From: Clostridia bacterium
GTDB taxonomy: Bacteria; Bacillota; Clostridia; Acetivibrionales; JAFADI01
Direction of reading: 5' to 3'
Length of the DNA stretch: 34,246 nt
NCBI GenBank assembly: GCA_026417615.1
Contig: JAOACY010000122.1
Span: 1-34,246 of the forward strand
The position numbers and the translations under genes are program-made. Under the pieces are notes generated by a model. That model was not told the origin of the DNA. It made no database searches and worked only from the letters and a program-made list of their open reading frames with translations. Shown here piece after piece: positions 8,932 through 17,123 of this stretch (the first letter of the stretch is position 1; each line of letters opens with the position of its first letter).

Positions 8932-9432
8932 TTGCAACGAATTGATGCTAGTACTTTGGACCTGAAAGAAAAGGTTGTAAATATAGGCCGCGTAACAAAG
9001 GTTGTAAAAGGTGGTAGAAACTTCAGATTCAGCGCGCTTGTTGTTGTTGGAGATGAAAACGGACATGTGGGAACAGGTATGGGAAAAGCTGCTGAAATTC
9101 CGGACGCTATAAGAAAGGGTATAGAGGATGCAAAGAAGAACCTGATTAAGGTACCTTTGGTGGAAACTACAATACCTCATGAGGCTCTTGGGGTGTATGG
9201 CGCAGGAAAAGTGCTTCTTAAGCCTGCCGGAGCTGGTACCGGAGTTATAGCAGGAGGCCCTGTCAGAGCCGTACTCGAGCTTGCAGGCATTCATGATATA
9301 AGGACAAAATCACTGGGATCCAACAATCCCATAAATATGGTTAATGCGACAATAAAAGGTCTTGCTCAGTTGAAAACTGCTGAAGAGGTAGCAAAGCTTC
9401 GTGGTAAAACTGTTGAAGAGATACTTGGTTAG
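8932..9432 (+). CDS. rpsE: 30S ribosomal protein S5
   Basis: S5 is involved in translational accuracy at the 30S shoulder. The TTG at 8932 lies after AAAGGAGGGAAAG (8917-8929) and gives 166 residues, the normal length. An upstream extension would overlap rplR. The N-terminal double-stranded RNA-binding fold holds [18 protein letters not shown], and [17 protein letters not shown] follows. Confidence 0.96.
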   Translation: MQRIDASTLDLKEKVVNIGRVTKVVKGGRNFRFSALVVVGDENGHVGTGMGKAAEIPDAIRKGIEDAKKNLIKVPLVETTIPHEALGVYGAGKVLLKPAGAGTGVIAGGPVRAVLELAGIHDIRTKSLGSNNPINMVNATIKGLAQLKTAEEVAKLRGKTVEEILG

Positions 9433-9444
9433 GAGGGACTTCTT

Positions 9445-9624
9445 GTGGCAAAGTTGAAAATAACTCTTGTAAAGAGTATAAACAAGGCAAAAGAAGGCCA
9501 GGTTGCTACGGTAAAAGCTCTTGGGCTGAAAAAGATAGGCAGCAGCGTTGAGCACAACGACAATCCCCAGATCAGAGGGATGATTAATAAGGTATCTCAT
9601 CTTATCGCTGTAGAAGAAATATAA
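9445..9624 (+). CDS. rpmD: 50S ribosomal protein L30
   Basis: Small gene of 59 codons plus stop. The product begins [19 protein letters not shown] and contains the conserved [21 protein letters not shown] segments. The GTG at 9445 follows AGGAGGGA (9431-9438), 12 nt after rpsE. Its place between rpsE and rplO is the usual one for L30. Confidence 0.96.
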   Translation: MAKLKITLVKSINKAKEGQVATVKALGLKKIGSSVEHNDNPQIRGMINKVSHLIAVEEI

Positions 9625-9638
9625 GGGAGGTGTTTAGG

Positions 9639-10082
9639 GTGAAACTATTTGAATTACAGCCTGCACCAGGTTCAAAGAAGCTGCCTAAAAGAAAAGGCAG
9701 AGGAGTAGGCACCGGAAACGGAAAAACGGCCGGCAAAGGACACAAGGGTCAGAATGCGCGTGCCGGCGGAGGTGTAAGACCTGGGTTTGAAGGCGGACAG
9801 ATGCCTCTCTACAGAAGAGTTCCTAAGAGAGGTTTTAACAACAAGCTGTTTGCAACTGTTTATGCAGAGGTTAACGTATCTGACCTTAACAGGTTTGAGA
9901 ACGGTACGACAGTTACTGCAGAGCTTTTGAAGGATGCAGGAATTGTTAAAAAGCTATATGACGGAGTAGCTATCTTAGGTAATGGCGAACTTACAAAAAA
10001 ACTCACTGTACAGGCAACAAAATTTACCAAGACGGCTTCGGAAAAGATAGAGGCTGCAGGAGGAAAGGTCGAGGTGGTATAG
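9639..10082 (+). CDS. rplO: 50S ribosomal protein L15
   Basis: L15 is a late-assembly 50S protein. The Gly-rich basic N-terminal extension includes [19 protein letters not shown] near residues 22-40, which threads into 23S rRNA. The GTG at 9639 is 8 nt after GGGAGG (9625-9630), giving 147 residues. A GTG at 9630 lies within that ribosome-binding site. Only one base separates its stop from secY. Confidence 0.97.
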   Translation: MKLFELQPAPGSKKLPKRKGRGVGTGNGKTAGKGHKGQNARAGGGVRPGFEGGQMPLYRRVPKRGFNNKLFATVYAEVNVSDLNRFENGTTVTAELLKDAGIVKKLYDGVAILGNGELTKKLTVQATKFTKTASEKIEAAGGKVEVV

Positions 10083-10083
10083 T

Positions 10084-11373
10084 ATGGGTGGAATGCTCGA
10101 TACGCTAAGGAATGCCTGGAAAATTCCTGATTTAAGGCGAAAGATTCTATTTACAGTTGTAATGTTAATAGTTTACAGGATAGGTTCATTCATACCTGTT
10201 CCCGGACTTAACCCTCAGGTGCTTAGAGAACTTGCTGAACGCGGCGGTACTCTTTTCGGGTTCATGGACATAGTATCAGGCGGAGCTTTCAAAAACGCTA
10301 CTATATTTGCAATGAGTATTACACCGTACATTAACTCCTCAATTATTATGCAGCTTTTAACTGTTGCTATTCCCAAGCTTGAGCAGCTTGGCAAGGAAGG
10401 CGAAGAAGGCAGAAAGATTATCGCACAGTATACCAGATACGGTACAGTAGTGCTGGGCTTTCTCCAGGCTGTAGGACTTTACTTTGGATTAGGAAACTCA
10501 GTGATAAACAGAGATTGGGTTGCTTTCCTTACCATAACTCTTACGTTTACAGCCGGAACAGCATTCCTGATGTGGCTTGGTGAGCAGATTACCGAATATG
10601 GTATAGGCAACGGAATATCAATGATAATTTTTACAGGTATAGTATCCCGTGCACCTGCCGGACTAAACGCTCTTGTGGTTTATTACCGCGGTGAAACCTT
10701 GGGTGGCGGAATAATCGGCATAATTGCAATAGCAGCCATACTCCTTGTTTTCCTTGGAGTTATAGCGGCAGTTATATGGGTACAACAGGCAGAAAGAAGA
10801 ATACCTGTACAATATGCCAAGAGAGTTGTGGGAAGAAAGGTTTATGGAGGTCAGAACACTCATATTCCCATAAAGGTTAATCTTGCGGGTGTTATTCCCA
10901 TAATATTTGCTATGTCAATCATGGCATTTCCTTCAACTATTATAAGCTTTGTGGCACCTAATTCGGATCATCCTGTTGTCACATTCTTCAAAAATGCCCA
11001 GGGTGGCATAGGATATGCGATTATATATGCTTTGCTGGTTATGTTCTTTACATTCTTCTATACTGTAATTGTATTCAATCCTGTTGAGCTGGCTAACAAC
11101 ATGAAGAAAAACGGCGGCTTCATACCTGGGATAAGACCGGGTAAGCCAACCTCAGACTACATTGCCAAGGTCCTTAACAGAGTGACATGGTTCGGAGCGC
11201 TTTTCCTTGCTCTGATAACTATACTCCCCAGTGTTCTTCAAAAGTTTACAGGCCTTGGGAATGTATGGTTCGGAGGAACTGCAGTACTGATACTTGTTGG
11301 TGTTGCTTTGGATACAGTAAAACAGATAGAATCACAAATGCTGATGAGACATTACAAAGGATTCCTTGAATAA
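10084..11373 (+). CDS. secY: Preprotein translocase subunit SecY
   Basis: Channel subunit of the Sec translocon in the cytoplasmic membrane. The 429-residue product has the ten-helix pattern, with helix 1 near residues 20-38. The plug region GTLFGFMDIVSGGAFKNATI and the conserved cytoplasmic-loop arginines (PGIRPGKPTSDYI near residues 345-357) are visible. The ATG at 10084 is one base after rplO, and GAGGTGG at the end of rplO can act as ribosome-binding site. An ATG at 10093 is an alternative. Confidence 0.97.
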   Translation: MGGMLDTLRNAWKIPDLRRKILFTVVMLIVYRIGSFIPVPGLNPQVLRELAERGGTLFGFMDIVSGGAFKNATIFAMSITPYINSSIIMQLLTVAIPKLEQLGKEGEEGRKIIAQYTRYGTVVLGFLQAVGLYFGLGNSVINRDWVAFLTITLTFTAGTAFLMWLGEQITEYGIGNGISMIIFTGIVSRAPAGLNALVVYYRGETLGGGIIGIIAIAAILLVFLGVIAAVIWVQQAERRIPVQYAKRVVGRKVYGGQNTHIPIKVNLAGVIPIIFAMSIMAFPSTIISFVAPNSDHPVVTFFKNAQGGIGYAIIYALLVMFFTFFYTVIVFNPVELANNMKKNGGFIPGIRPGKPTSDYIAKVLNRVTWFGALFLALITILPSVLQKFTGLGNVWFGGTAVLILVGVALDTVKQIESQMLMRHYKGFLE

Positions 11374-11388
11374 GCAAATAAGCTCGAA

Positions 11389-11442
11389 GTTGGAAGGAGG
11401 ATGTTGGAAGGTTTGACTAACATCCAACCTCTCACCTCCAAC
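11389..11442 (+). repeat. GTTGGA-rich inverted repeat between secY and adk
   Basis: GTTGGA (11389-11394) pairs with TCCAAC (11437-11442), and GGATGTT (11399-11405) pairs with AACATCC (11419-11425). The same GTTGGA/TCCAAC words recur several times in the 89-nt gap, like a purine-strand/pyrimidine-strand simple repeat. There is no T-tract directly after the stem, so I do not call it a terminator. It lies just upstream of the adk ribosome-binding site (GGAGG, 11452-11456). Confidence 0.5.
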
Positions 11443-11462
11443 CTCTGATTTTGGAGGAACTT

Positions 11463-12110
11463 ATGAGATTGATATTGTTAGGTGCCCCGGGTTCCGGAAA
11501 GGGTACGCAGGCGGCATTGCTCCAGGAAAAGCTTAATATACCTCATATATCTACAGGAGATATATTCAGAAGCAATATAAAGAGCGGCACCGAGCTTGGG
11601 AAACTGGCAAAATGCTATATTGACAAGGGAATGCTTGTGCCTGATTCAGTTACAATTGATTTAGTCAAAGATAGGCTTAGGCAGCCTGATTGCAATAATG
11701 GCTTCATAATGGACGGATTCCCGCGTACCATACCCCAGGCGGAATACTTGGAGAATGCCTTGAAGGAAATGGGAATGCATGTGGATGCAGCTTTAAATAT
11801 AGATGTTCCGGATGAAGTTATAATAAGCAGGATATCAGGCAGAAGGATTTGCCCCGCATGCGGAATGAGCTATAATGTGGTGTCCAATCCACCAAGGACA
11901 GAGGGTATATGCGATAGCTGCGGAGGACGTGTGGTACATCGGGATGACGACAAGGAAGAAACTGTGGTTAACAGGCTTAAGGTATACCATGAGCAAACCG
12001 AGCCCTTGATTAAATTCTATGAAGCAAGAGGCAAGCTTAAAACTGTGGACGGACAGGGCAGTGTAGAAGAATCGTCCAAGAGAGTGTTTAAGGTTTTAGG
12101 TATTGAATAG
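11463..12110 (+). CDS. adk: Adenylate kinase (zinc-type LID)
   Basis: Catalyses ATP + AMP to 2 ADP in the cytoplasm. The P-loop GAPGSGKGT is at residues 7-15, and the AMP-binding part and DGFPRT (84-89) follow. The LID domain carries C130, C133, C150 and C153, the structural zinc site of Gram-positive adenylate kinases. I use the ATG at 11463, 6 nt after GGAGG (11452-11456), for 215 residues. A TTG at 11451 lies upstream of that site. map follows with no gap. Confidence 0.97.
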   Translation: MRLILLGAPGSGKGTQAALLQEKLNIPHISTGDIFRSNIKSGTELGKLAKCYIDKGMLVPDSVTIDLVKDRLRQPDCNNGFIMDGFPRTIPQAEYLENALKEMGMHVDAALNIDVPDEVIISRISGRRICPACGMSYNVVSNPPRTEGICDSCGGRVVHRDDDKEETVVNRLKVYHEQTEPLIKFYEARGKLKTVDGQGSVEESSKRVFKVLGIE

Positions 12111-12878
12111 ATGATAACGATAAAATCAAAAAGTGAAATAGAGTTAATGAGAAAGACAGGAGAAGTTGTGGCACTGGCCCTTGAGAAGATAAAGGAATCA
12201 GTGGTGCCGGGTGTTACAACTCTCGAGCTGGACCAGATAGCTGAGGAGTTTATAAGGAAAAATGGCGGGATACCATCATTCAAAGGCTACAAGGGTTTTC
12301 AGGGGGCGATTGATTATCCGGGCAGCATATGTGCTTCTGTCAACAACGAAGTAGTACATGGCATCCCGGGTTTAAAAGTGTTAAAAGATGGAGATATTAT
12401 AAGTATTGATATCGGCGTCTACCTTAACGGATTTCATGGTGACGCAGCACGAACCTTCCCGGTTGGAAATATAACCGAAAATGCCCGTCGCCTAATAGAA
12501 GTAACTACCACGAGCTTTTTTGAAGGAATAAAAAATGCATTGAAGGGAAAAAGGATCGTGGATATTTCGTTGGCGATCCAAAAACATGTTGAAGCGAACG
12601 GATTTTCAGTAGTCAGAGATTACGTTGGGCATGGCATTGGAAGAGAAATGCATGAACTGCCCCAAATACCAAATTATGCAGCAAGGGAAAGGGGACCCAG
12701 ACTGGAGCCTGGAATGACTCTTGCCATAGAACCGATGGTTAACGAAGGGGACTACCAGGTCAAGCTTCTGGACAACAAATGGACAGTTGTTACAGCTGAT
12801 GGCAGTTTGTCTGCACATTATGAGAATACAATAGCCATAACAGAAGAAGAGCCGATTATTTTAACGAAAACTGGTTAA
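12111..12878 (+). CDS. map: Methionine aminopeptidase, type I
   Basis: Removes the N-terminal methionine from nascent proteins. The 255-residue product has the pita-bread fold ligands in order: two aspartates in IDIGVYLNGFHGDAARTF, the histidine in VGHGIGREMHE, and glutamates in EPMVNEG and HYENTIAI. The ATG follows the adk stop directly. The adk-map pairing downstream of secY is standard. Confidence 0.97.
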   Translation: MITIKSKSEIELMRKTGEVVALALEKIKESVVPGVTTLELDQIAEEFIRKNGGIPSFKGYKGFQGAIDYPGSICASVNNEVVHGIPGLKVLKDGDIISIDIGVYLNGFHGDAARTFPVGNITENARRLIEVTTTSFFEGIKNALKGKRIVDISLAIQKHVEANGFSVVRDYVGHGIGREMHELPQIPNYAARERGPRLEPGMTLAIEPMVNEGDYQVKLLDNKWTVVTADGSLSAHYENTIAITEEEPIILTKTG

Positions 12879-12906
12879 AAATGGCCTCTTAACAAGGGGT
12901 GAGTTG

Positions 12907-13182
12907 ATGGACATAAAATTGGGCCAGATTGTTTGCTCAAAGGCTGGGCGTGACAAAGGAAAGAAATTTGTTGTCATTGAAATAATTGATAATAATTTCG
13001 TTATGGTTGCAGACGGTAATCTCAGGCGGCTGGAAAGGCCAAAGAAAAAAAGGATAAAGCATCTGGACCTGACGGAACAAGTGATAGAGCAATTGGAATT
13101 CAAGCTTCAAAACAAGTTAAAGGTCTCAAACTCAGAACTGAGGAAAGCCCTTGCGGCTGCAGAAGGGACCATGCAGGCTTAA
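12907..13182 (+). CDS. KOW-domain RNA-binding protein (L14e-like, YbzG type)
   Basis: The 91-residue product starts MDIKLGQIVCSKAGRDKGK and continues with a KOW-type beta motif (KKFVVIEIIDNNFVMVADG) and a basic stretch RRLERPKKKRIKHLD. A small gene of this kind lies between map and infA in Bacillus and many clostridia, and it resembles eukaryotic/archaeal L14e. Its role is not established. A ribosome-associated role is suggested by the domain and operon. I prefer the ATG at 12907 to the TTG at 12904, behind GGGGTGAG. Confidence 0.85.
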   Translation: MDIKLGQIVCSKAGRDKGKKFVVIEIIDNNFVMVADGNLRRLERPKKKRIKHLDLTEQVIEQLEFKLQNKLKVSNSELRKALAAAEGTMQA

Positions 13183-13222
13183 GAAGCAGGGCAAAAAGGT
13201 TTTTATAAGGAGGTTTTAAGTC

Positions 13223-13441
13223 TTGGCAAAGGAAGATGTTATTGAGGTAGAGGGTACAGTTGTTGAGGCGCTACCTAATGCTGTATTCCAGGTAGAACTT
13301 GAGAATGGCCATAAAGTATTAGCTCATATATCAGGCAAGCTTAGGATGAATTTCATAAGAATATTGCCAGGAGATAAGGTTACGCTAGAACTTTCTCCTT
13401 ATGATTTAACCCGTGGTAGAATAACTTGGAGAGCGAAGTAG
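13223..13441 (+). CDS. infA: Translation initiation factor IF-1
   Basis: IF-1 occupies the 30S A site during initiation. The 72-residue product is a single OB fold with [20 protein letters not shown] at the start and [16 protein letters not shown] at the end. The start is TTG (13223) after AAGGAGG, with good spacing. Confidence 0.97.
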   Translation: MAKEDVIEVEGTVVEALPNAVFQVELENGHKVLAHISGKLRMNFIRILPGDKVTLELSPYDLTRGRITWRAK

Positions 13442-13459
13442 CCAAAGGAGGATTTTAAA

Positions 13460-13573
13460 ATGAAAGTAAAACCATCTGTAAAAGTAATATGCGAAAAATG
13501 CAAGATTATCAAGAGAAAAGGAAGAGTAATGATTATTTGCGAAAATCCCAAGCACAAACAAAAACAGGGATAG
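13460..13573 (+). CDS. rpmJ: 50S ribosomal protein L36 (zinc-binding)
   Basis: 37-residue protein: [20 protein letters not shown], then [18 protein letters not shown]11, C14, C27 and H32 form the zinc site of the C+ form. AAAGGAGG (13444-13451) precedes the ATG at 13460. It is the last gene before the 300-nt gap. Confidence 0.97.
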   Translation: MKVKPSVKVICEKCKIIKRKGRVMIICENPKHKQKQG

Positions 13574-13578
13574 AAGCC

Positions 13579-13606
13579 AATTGACAATGGGCAATTGACA
13601 ATAGAC
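13579..13606 (+). repeat. Left heptamer array (AATTGAC-like, 4 units)
   Basis: Four consecutive heptamers read AATTGAC, AATGGGC, AATTGAC, AATAGAC, so two are degenerate. The array starts 6 bp after the rpmJ stop. It is the inverted counterpart of the AATTGTC array at 13820-13847. Part of it, CAATTGACAA at 13592-13601, is also perfectly complementary to TTGTCAATTG at 13620-13629. Confidence 0.75.
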
Positions 13607-13619
13607 ATTTAAAAAAATC

Positions 13620-13649
13620 TTGTCAATTGAGGTATTATTAGTGTAAAAT
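13620..13649 (+). promoter_or_regulatory. Candidate internal promoter for rpsM-rpsK-rpsD-rpoA-rplQ
   Basis: TTGTCA (13620-13625) and TAAAAT (13644-13649) are 18 bp apart. The -35 box lies inside a copy of the heptamer repeat. Transcription would start near 13656 and cross the hairpin-rich region before rpsM. The match is fair rather than strong. Confidence 0.45.
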
Positions 13650-13694
13650 TAAATATTGTGAAAAAACAATGCAACGAATTCCATTAAAAATTAC

Positions 13695-13750
13695 ATCTAT
13701 GGAGCGGCTGCATGATATTTAACATATCATGTCCTGAGATGATAATAGAT
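13695..13750 (+). promoter_or_regulatory. Stacked hairpin in the rpsM leader region
   Basis: A perfect 8-bp stem CATGATAT (13711-13718) / ATATCATG (13724-13731) has loop TTAAC. It is extended by GGA (13701-13703) with TCC (13732-13734) and by ATCTAT (13695-13700) with ATAGAT (13745-13750). Nested, register-consistent pairing of this kind suggests a folded RNA. I do not recognise it as a known riboswitch or leader family. Confidence 0.5.
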
Positions 13751-13819
13751 ATATGATTGGTTGCGCAAGCAAAAATGTTTAATTGGCAGAGGACGGCTGA
13801 CGTTAAAATTCATGTTTTT

Positions 13820-13847
13820 AATTGTCAATTGTCAATTGTCAATTGTC
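13820..13847 (+). repeat. Right heptamer array (AATTGTC, 4 perfect units)
   Basis: AATTGTC is repeated four times without change, then AATTA, and ends 13 nt before the rpsM ribosome-binding site. It is inverted relative to the array at 13579-13606, so the two could pair over about 28 nt in RNA or single-stranded DNA and enclose the intervening 213 nt. Confidence 0.9.
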
Positions 13848-13873
13848 AATTATTCAATGGAGGTGTTAAAAAA

Positions 13874-14245
13874 ATGGCACGTATTGCCGGTGTTGACTTA
13901 CCGAGAGAGAAAAGGGTAGAGATTGGTTTAACTTATATTTTTGGTATCGGAAGACCCAAGTCAAATGAAATTCTTAAGAAAACAGGCATAAATCCTGATA
14001 CAAGGGTTAGAGACCTGACTGATGATGAAATAAGCAGACTAAGGGAAATATTAGACAAAGAGTACAAGGTTGAGGGTGATCTTAGAAGAGAGATTTCCTT
14101 AAACATAAAGAGACTTATCGAAATAGGCTGCTACAGAGGAAGAAGACATAGGTCCGGACTTCCTGTCAGAGGACAGAGAACCAAGACAAATGCCAGGACA
14201 AGAAAAGGTCCCAAGAAAACAGTCGGTGTTCAGAGGAAGAAGTAG
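13874..14245 (+). CDS. rpsM: 30S ribosomal protein S13
   Basis: S13 lies at the top of the 30S head and contacts L5 and tRNA. From the ATG at 13874 (GGAGGTG at 13859-13865) the product is 123 residues, beginning [20 protein letters not shown] and ending with the tRNA-contacting basic tail [14 protein letters not shown]. The frame is open further upstream through the repeat array, but that part is not S13-like. Confidence 0.97.
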   Translation: MARIAGVDLPREKRVEIGLTYIFGIGRPKSNEILKKTGINPDTRVRDLTDDEISRLREILDKEYKVEGDLRREISLNIKRLIEIGCYRGRRHRSGLPVRGQRTKTNARTRKGPKKTVGVQRKK

Positions 14246-14265
14246 AAAAGGAGGTTGGAAGGTAA

Positions 14266-14670
14266 ATGGCAACTAAGACTGCCGGTGCGAAAAGAGTCAC
14301 CAGAAAAAGAAAAGAACGCAAAAATATTGAGCGTGGTGCGGCTCATATCCGTTCTACGTTTAATAATACTATAGTTACAATAACCGACACAGCAGGAAAT
14401 GCTTTGTCATGGGCCAGCGCAGGTGGATTGGGGTTCAGAGGCTCAAGGAAAAGCACACCTTTTGCAGCTCAGATGGCTGCAGAAACCGCTGCGAAGGCTG
14501 CTATGGAGCATGGCTTAAAAACTGTTGAAGTTTATGTAAAGGGCCCAGGCTCAGGCAGAGAGGCTGCAATAAGAGCGTTGCAGGCTGCAGGCTTGGAAGT
14601 TAGCTTAATCAAAGACGTAACTCCAATTCCTCACAACGGCTGCAGACCACCGAAAAGAAGAAGAGTATAA
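14266..14670 (+). CDS. rpsK: 30S ribosomal protein S11
   Basis: S11 is in the 30S platform near the Shine-Dalgarno helix. The 134-residue product has [19 protein letters not shown] near residues 24-42 and the conserved end [13 protein letters not shown]. It starts 20 nt after rpsM behind AAAGGAGG. Confidence 0.98.
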   Translation: MATKTAGAKRVTRKRKERKNIERGAAHIRSTFNNTIVTITDTAGNALSWASAGGLGFRGSRKSTPFAAQMAAETAAKAAMEHGLKTVEVYVKGPGSGREAAIRALQAAGLEVSLIKDVTPIPHNGCRPPKRRRV

Positions 14671-14688
14671 TGGAGGTGTCATAAGAAG

Positions 14689-15315
14689 ATGGCAAGATAT
14701 ACGGACGCATCTTGCAGGCTTTGCCGCAGGGAAGGCGAGAAGCTTTTCCTCAAGGGTGAAAGATGCTATACAAATAAATGTTCAATTGCAAAAAGAGTAT
14801 ATGCCCCAGGTCAGCATGGGCAGCAGAAAAAGAAATTATCAGAGTATGGTATTCAGCTTCGTGAGAAGCAGAAGGCCAGAAGGTTCTATGGTATATTGGA
14901 AGGACAGTTCAGAAGATACTTTGAACTGGCATCCAAGAGAAAAGGCATAACCGGTGAAAACCTCCTGCAGATACTTGAAACAAGGCTTGACAATACTGTC
15001 TACAGGCTTGGCCTTGCAACCTCAAGACCTGAAGCAAGACAGCTGGTTAGACACGGACATTTCACAGTAAACGGACAGAAGATTGATATTCCATCCTACC
15101 TTTTGAATGTCGGAGATGTCATTGCTGTTAAGGAAAAGAGCAAGGCTTCACCGAAGCTGAAAGCTATAGCTGAAATTACAGGAAGCAAAGTAATTCCACA
15201 GTGGCTTGAATTTGACAGAGAAAACCTTACCGGTAAGGTTGTGGCACTTCCAGCAAGGGAAGACATAGATCTTCCGCTTAAGGAACACCTCATAGTCGAG
15301 TTGTATTCCAAGTAG
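14689..15315 (+). CDS. rpsD: 30S ribosomal protein S4 (zinc-binding)
   Basis: S4 nucleates 30S assembly. In E. coli it represses the alpha operon, and in Bacillus it represses its own gene. The 208-residue product has C9, C12, C26 and C31 in the N-terminal zinc motif and an S4 domain near residues 95-160 ([15 protein letters not shown]). Here rpsD sits inside the alpha operon, before rpoA. GGAGGTG precedes the ATG. Confidence 0.98.
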   Translation: MARYTDASCRLCRREGEKLFLKGERCYTNKCSIAKRVYAPGQHGQQKKKLSEYGIQLREKQKARRFYGILEGQFRRYFELASKRKGITGENLLQILETRLDNTVYRLGLATSRPEARQLVRHGHFTVNGQKIDIPSYLLNVGDVIAVKEKSKASPKLKAIAEITGSKVIPQWLEFDRENLTGKVVALPAREDIDLPLKEHLIVELYSK

Positions 15316-15325
15316 TGTATAGCAA

Positions 15326-15397
15326 GCAACTGAAGTCTAGAGAAAAGATTGAATGCTTAAATAAGCTTTTAGAGATAAAGATATAAGGATCAGTTGC
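15326..15397 (+). promoter_or_regulatory. Closed stem in the rpsD-rpoA spacer
   Basis: GCAACTGA (15326-15333) and TCAGTTGC (15390-15397) are perfect 8-bp complements. They enclose a region with inner pairing of its own, GCTTA/TAAGC near 15355-15365 or AAAAG/CTTTT. It lies in the 121-nt spacer between rpsD and rpoA, one of the longer gaps of the operon. A site for tuning rpoA translation or for RNA processing is possible. It has no terminator T-tract. Confidence 0.5.
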
Positions 15398-15436
15398 CCT
15401 CAAAATCTTAAAAAGCTATAAAAGGGAGGGTTCTTG

Positions 15437-16384
15437 GTGATTGAAATAGAAAAGCCCAAAATAGAATGTGTTGCTGCAAGCGAAGACAATACGTACGGGA
15501 AGTTTGTTGTGGAGCCTCTGGAAAGGGGTTACGGAACAACCCTGGGTAATTCTTTAAGAAGGATTTTATTATCCTCATTACCTGGTGTAGCAGTAAATCA
15601 AATTAAAATCGACGGAGTATTGCATGAATTCTCAACAATACCCGGTGTTGTTGAAGATGTAACAGAAATCATTCTCAATATTAAAACCCTGTCGTTGAAG
15701 CTTCATGGCGACGGGCCCAAGGTCGTCTATATCGAAGCTGATGGTGAAGGACCTGTGACAGCCGGCGATATTAAGACTGATGCTGATGTTGAGATATTAA
15801 ACCCCGATCTTCATATTGCCACATTAAATGGTGATCACAGGTTCTACATGGAACTGACGATCAATAAAGGCAGAGGCTATGTCCCGGCTGAGAAAAACAA
15901 GCAGTATGGTCAGCCTATAGGCATTATTCCTGTAGACTCCATTTACACACCTGTAAAAAAGGTGAACTACACTGTAGAAAATACTCGTGTAGGCCAGGTG
16001 ACAGACTATGACAGGCTTACAATGGAGATTTGGACAAACGGAAGCATAAAGCCTGATGAAGCTATTAGCCTTGGAGCAAAAATATTAAGCGAGCACCTGA
16101 ATCTGTTCATAGATCTTTCAGATAATGCTAAGCATACCGAGATAATGGTTGAAAAGGAAGAATCAAAGAAGGAAAAGGTTCTGGAAATGACTATTGAAGA
16201 GCTTGATCTTTCTGTCAGATCCTACAACTGTCTCAAGAGAGCTGGCATTAATACCGTGGAGGATCTTATAAACAGGACAGAGGAAGACATGATGAAGGTC
16301 AGAAACCTGGGCAGGAAGTCTCTTGAAGAGGTTCTGCAAAAGCTTCAAGCCCTTGGGTTGTCACTGACTCCAAGTGAAGACTAA
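15437..16384 (+). CDS. rpoA: RNA polymerase alpha subunit
   Basis: Alpha dimerises to start RNA polymerase assembly. The N-terminal domain (about 1-230) includes [20 protein letters not shown]. The C-terminal helix-hairpin-helix domain (about 245-310, [20 protein letters not shown]) contacts promoter DNA and activators. The GTG at 15437 gives [10 protein letters not shown] and 315 residues, 6 nt after GGGAGGG (15424-15430). A TTG one codon earlier is too close to that site. Confidence 0.98.
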   Translation: MIEIEKPKIECVAASEDNTYGKFVVEPLERGYGTTLGNSLRRILLSSLPGVAVNQIKIDGVLHEFSTIPGVVEDVTEIILNIKTLSLKLHGDGPKVVYIEADGEGPVTAGDIKTDADVEILNPDLHIATLNGDHRFYMELTINKGRGYVPAEKNKQYGQPIGIIPVDSIYTPVKKVNYTVENTRVGQVTDYDRLTMEIWTNGSIKPDEAISLGAKILSEHLNLFIDLSDNAKHTEIMVEKEESKKEKVLEMTIEELDLSVRSYNCLKRAGINTVEDLINRTEEDMMKVRNLGRKSLEEVLQKLQALGLSLTPSED

Positions 16385-16429
16385 AAAAATACATTTACTA
16401 TCGAAATTTGAGGCAAGGGAGTGAATTAA

Positions 16430-16954
16430 ATGCCGTTACAGAGAAAATTGGGTCGCGCAACCGATCAGAGAAGAGCGATATTAAAGAACCTGGTTACATC
16501 ACTGATAGAATACGGTAAGATTGAAACTACCGAAGCGAGAGCCAAGGAAGTTAAGAATATTGCTGAAAAGCTTATTACAATGGCAGTAAAAGAGGCTGAC
16601 AACTTTACTTCAAAGCAGGTAAAGATCAGCAAGGCGAAGCTTGACAGTGATGGAAGGAAGATAACCAAAACTGTTACTTCAAAGTCAGGTAAGAAGTATG
16701 AGGTTGTTGAAAGAGAAGTAAAAACTGATATGGTTTCAGTTGACAATCCTTCAAGGCTTCATGCTAGAAGACAGATTATGAACTGGGTTAACAAGGCTAA
16801 GGATGCTGACGGGAAGCAGCTTGATCTCGTCAACAAGCTTTTCAATGACATAGCTCCAAAGTATAAAGCAAAAAATGGCGGTTACACAAGGATATACAAG
16901 CTCGGACCAAGAAGAGGGGACGCAGCTGAAATGGTTATACTTGAGCTGATATAA
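16430..16954 (+). CDS. rplQ: 50S ribosomal protein L17 (long form)
   Basis: L17 is near the tunnel exit. The start [20 protein letters not shown] and the end [20 protein letters not shown] are diagnostic. The protein has 174 residues against about 120 in Bacillus. The extra length is an internal lysine-rich segment (about residues 60-105) before [12 protein letters not shown]. It is the last gene of the supercluster. Confidence 0.97.
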   Translation: MPLQRKLGRATDQRRAILKNLVTSLIEYGKIETTEARAKEVKNIAEKLITMAVKEADNFTSKQVKISKAKLDSDGRKITKTVTSKSGKKYEVVEREVKTDMVSVDNPSRLHARRQIMNWVNKAKDADGKQLDLVNKLFNDIAPKYKAKNGGYTRIYKLGPRRGDAAEMVILELI

Positions 16955-16986
16955 TTATTAAATATGATGGTTTGACAGCAATTACA

Positions 16987-17030
16987 GGGGATTGGTTGGA
17001 GCATATCCAGCCCAATCCCTATTTGTTTAA
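16987..17030 (+). terminator. Hairpin after rplQ, probable terminator
   Basis: GGGATTGG (16988-16995) pairs with CCAATCCC (17012-17019), and inside it TGGA pairs with TCCA. The sequence after the stem is TATTTGTTTAAT, T-rich but not a clean T-run. As the first strong hairpin after the supercluster it probably ends or attenuates the operon. Confidence 0.6.
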
Positions 17031-17123
17031 TGACAGGGGACAGACCTCTTTGAATATTTGGCATCTTTTTCGCGCAGCAATGTTCCCTAAGCATTTAGAA
17101 GAAGGGCTTGGCAGAGGCAAAAT

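Noticed and set aside
11401-11448. ATG directly after AAGGAGG in the secY-adk gap, giving a 15-codon ORF
   Set aside because: There is no spacing between the ribosome-binding site and the ATG, and the sequence is the GTTGGA repeat itself.
13757-13873. Extended N-terminus for S13 through the repeat array
   Set aside because: The extension translates the AATTGTC repeats, is unlike any S13, and a proper GGAGG plus ATG exists at 13859-13876.
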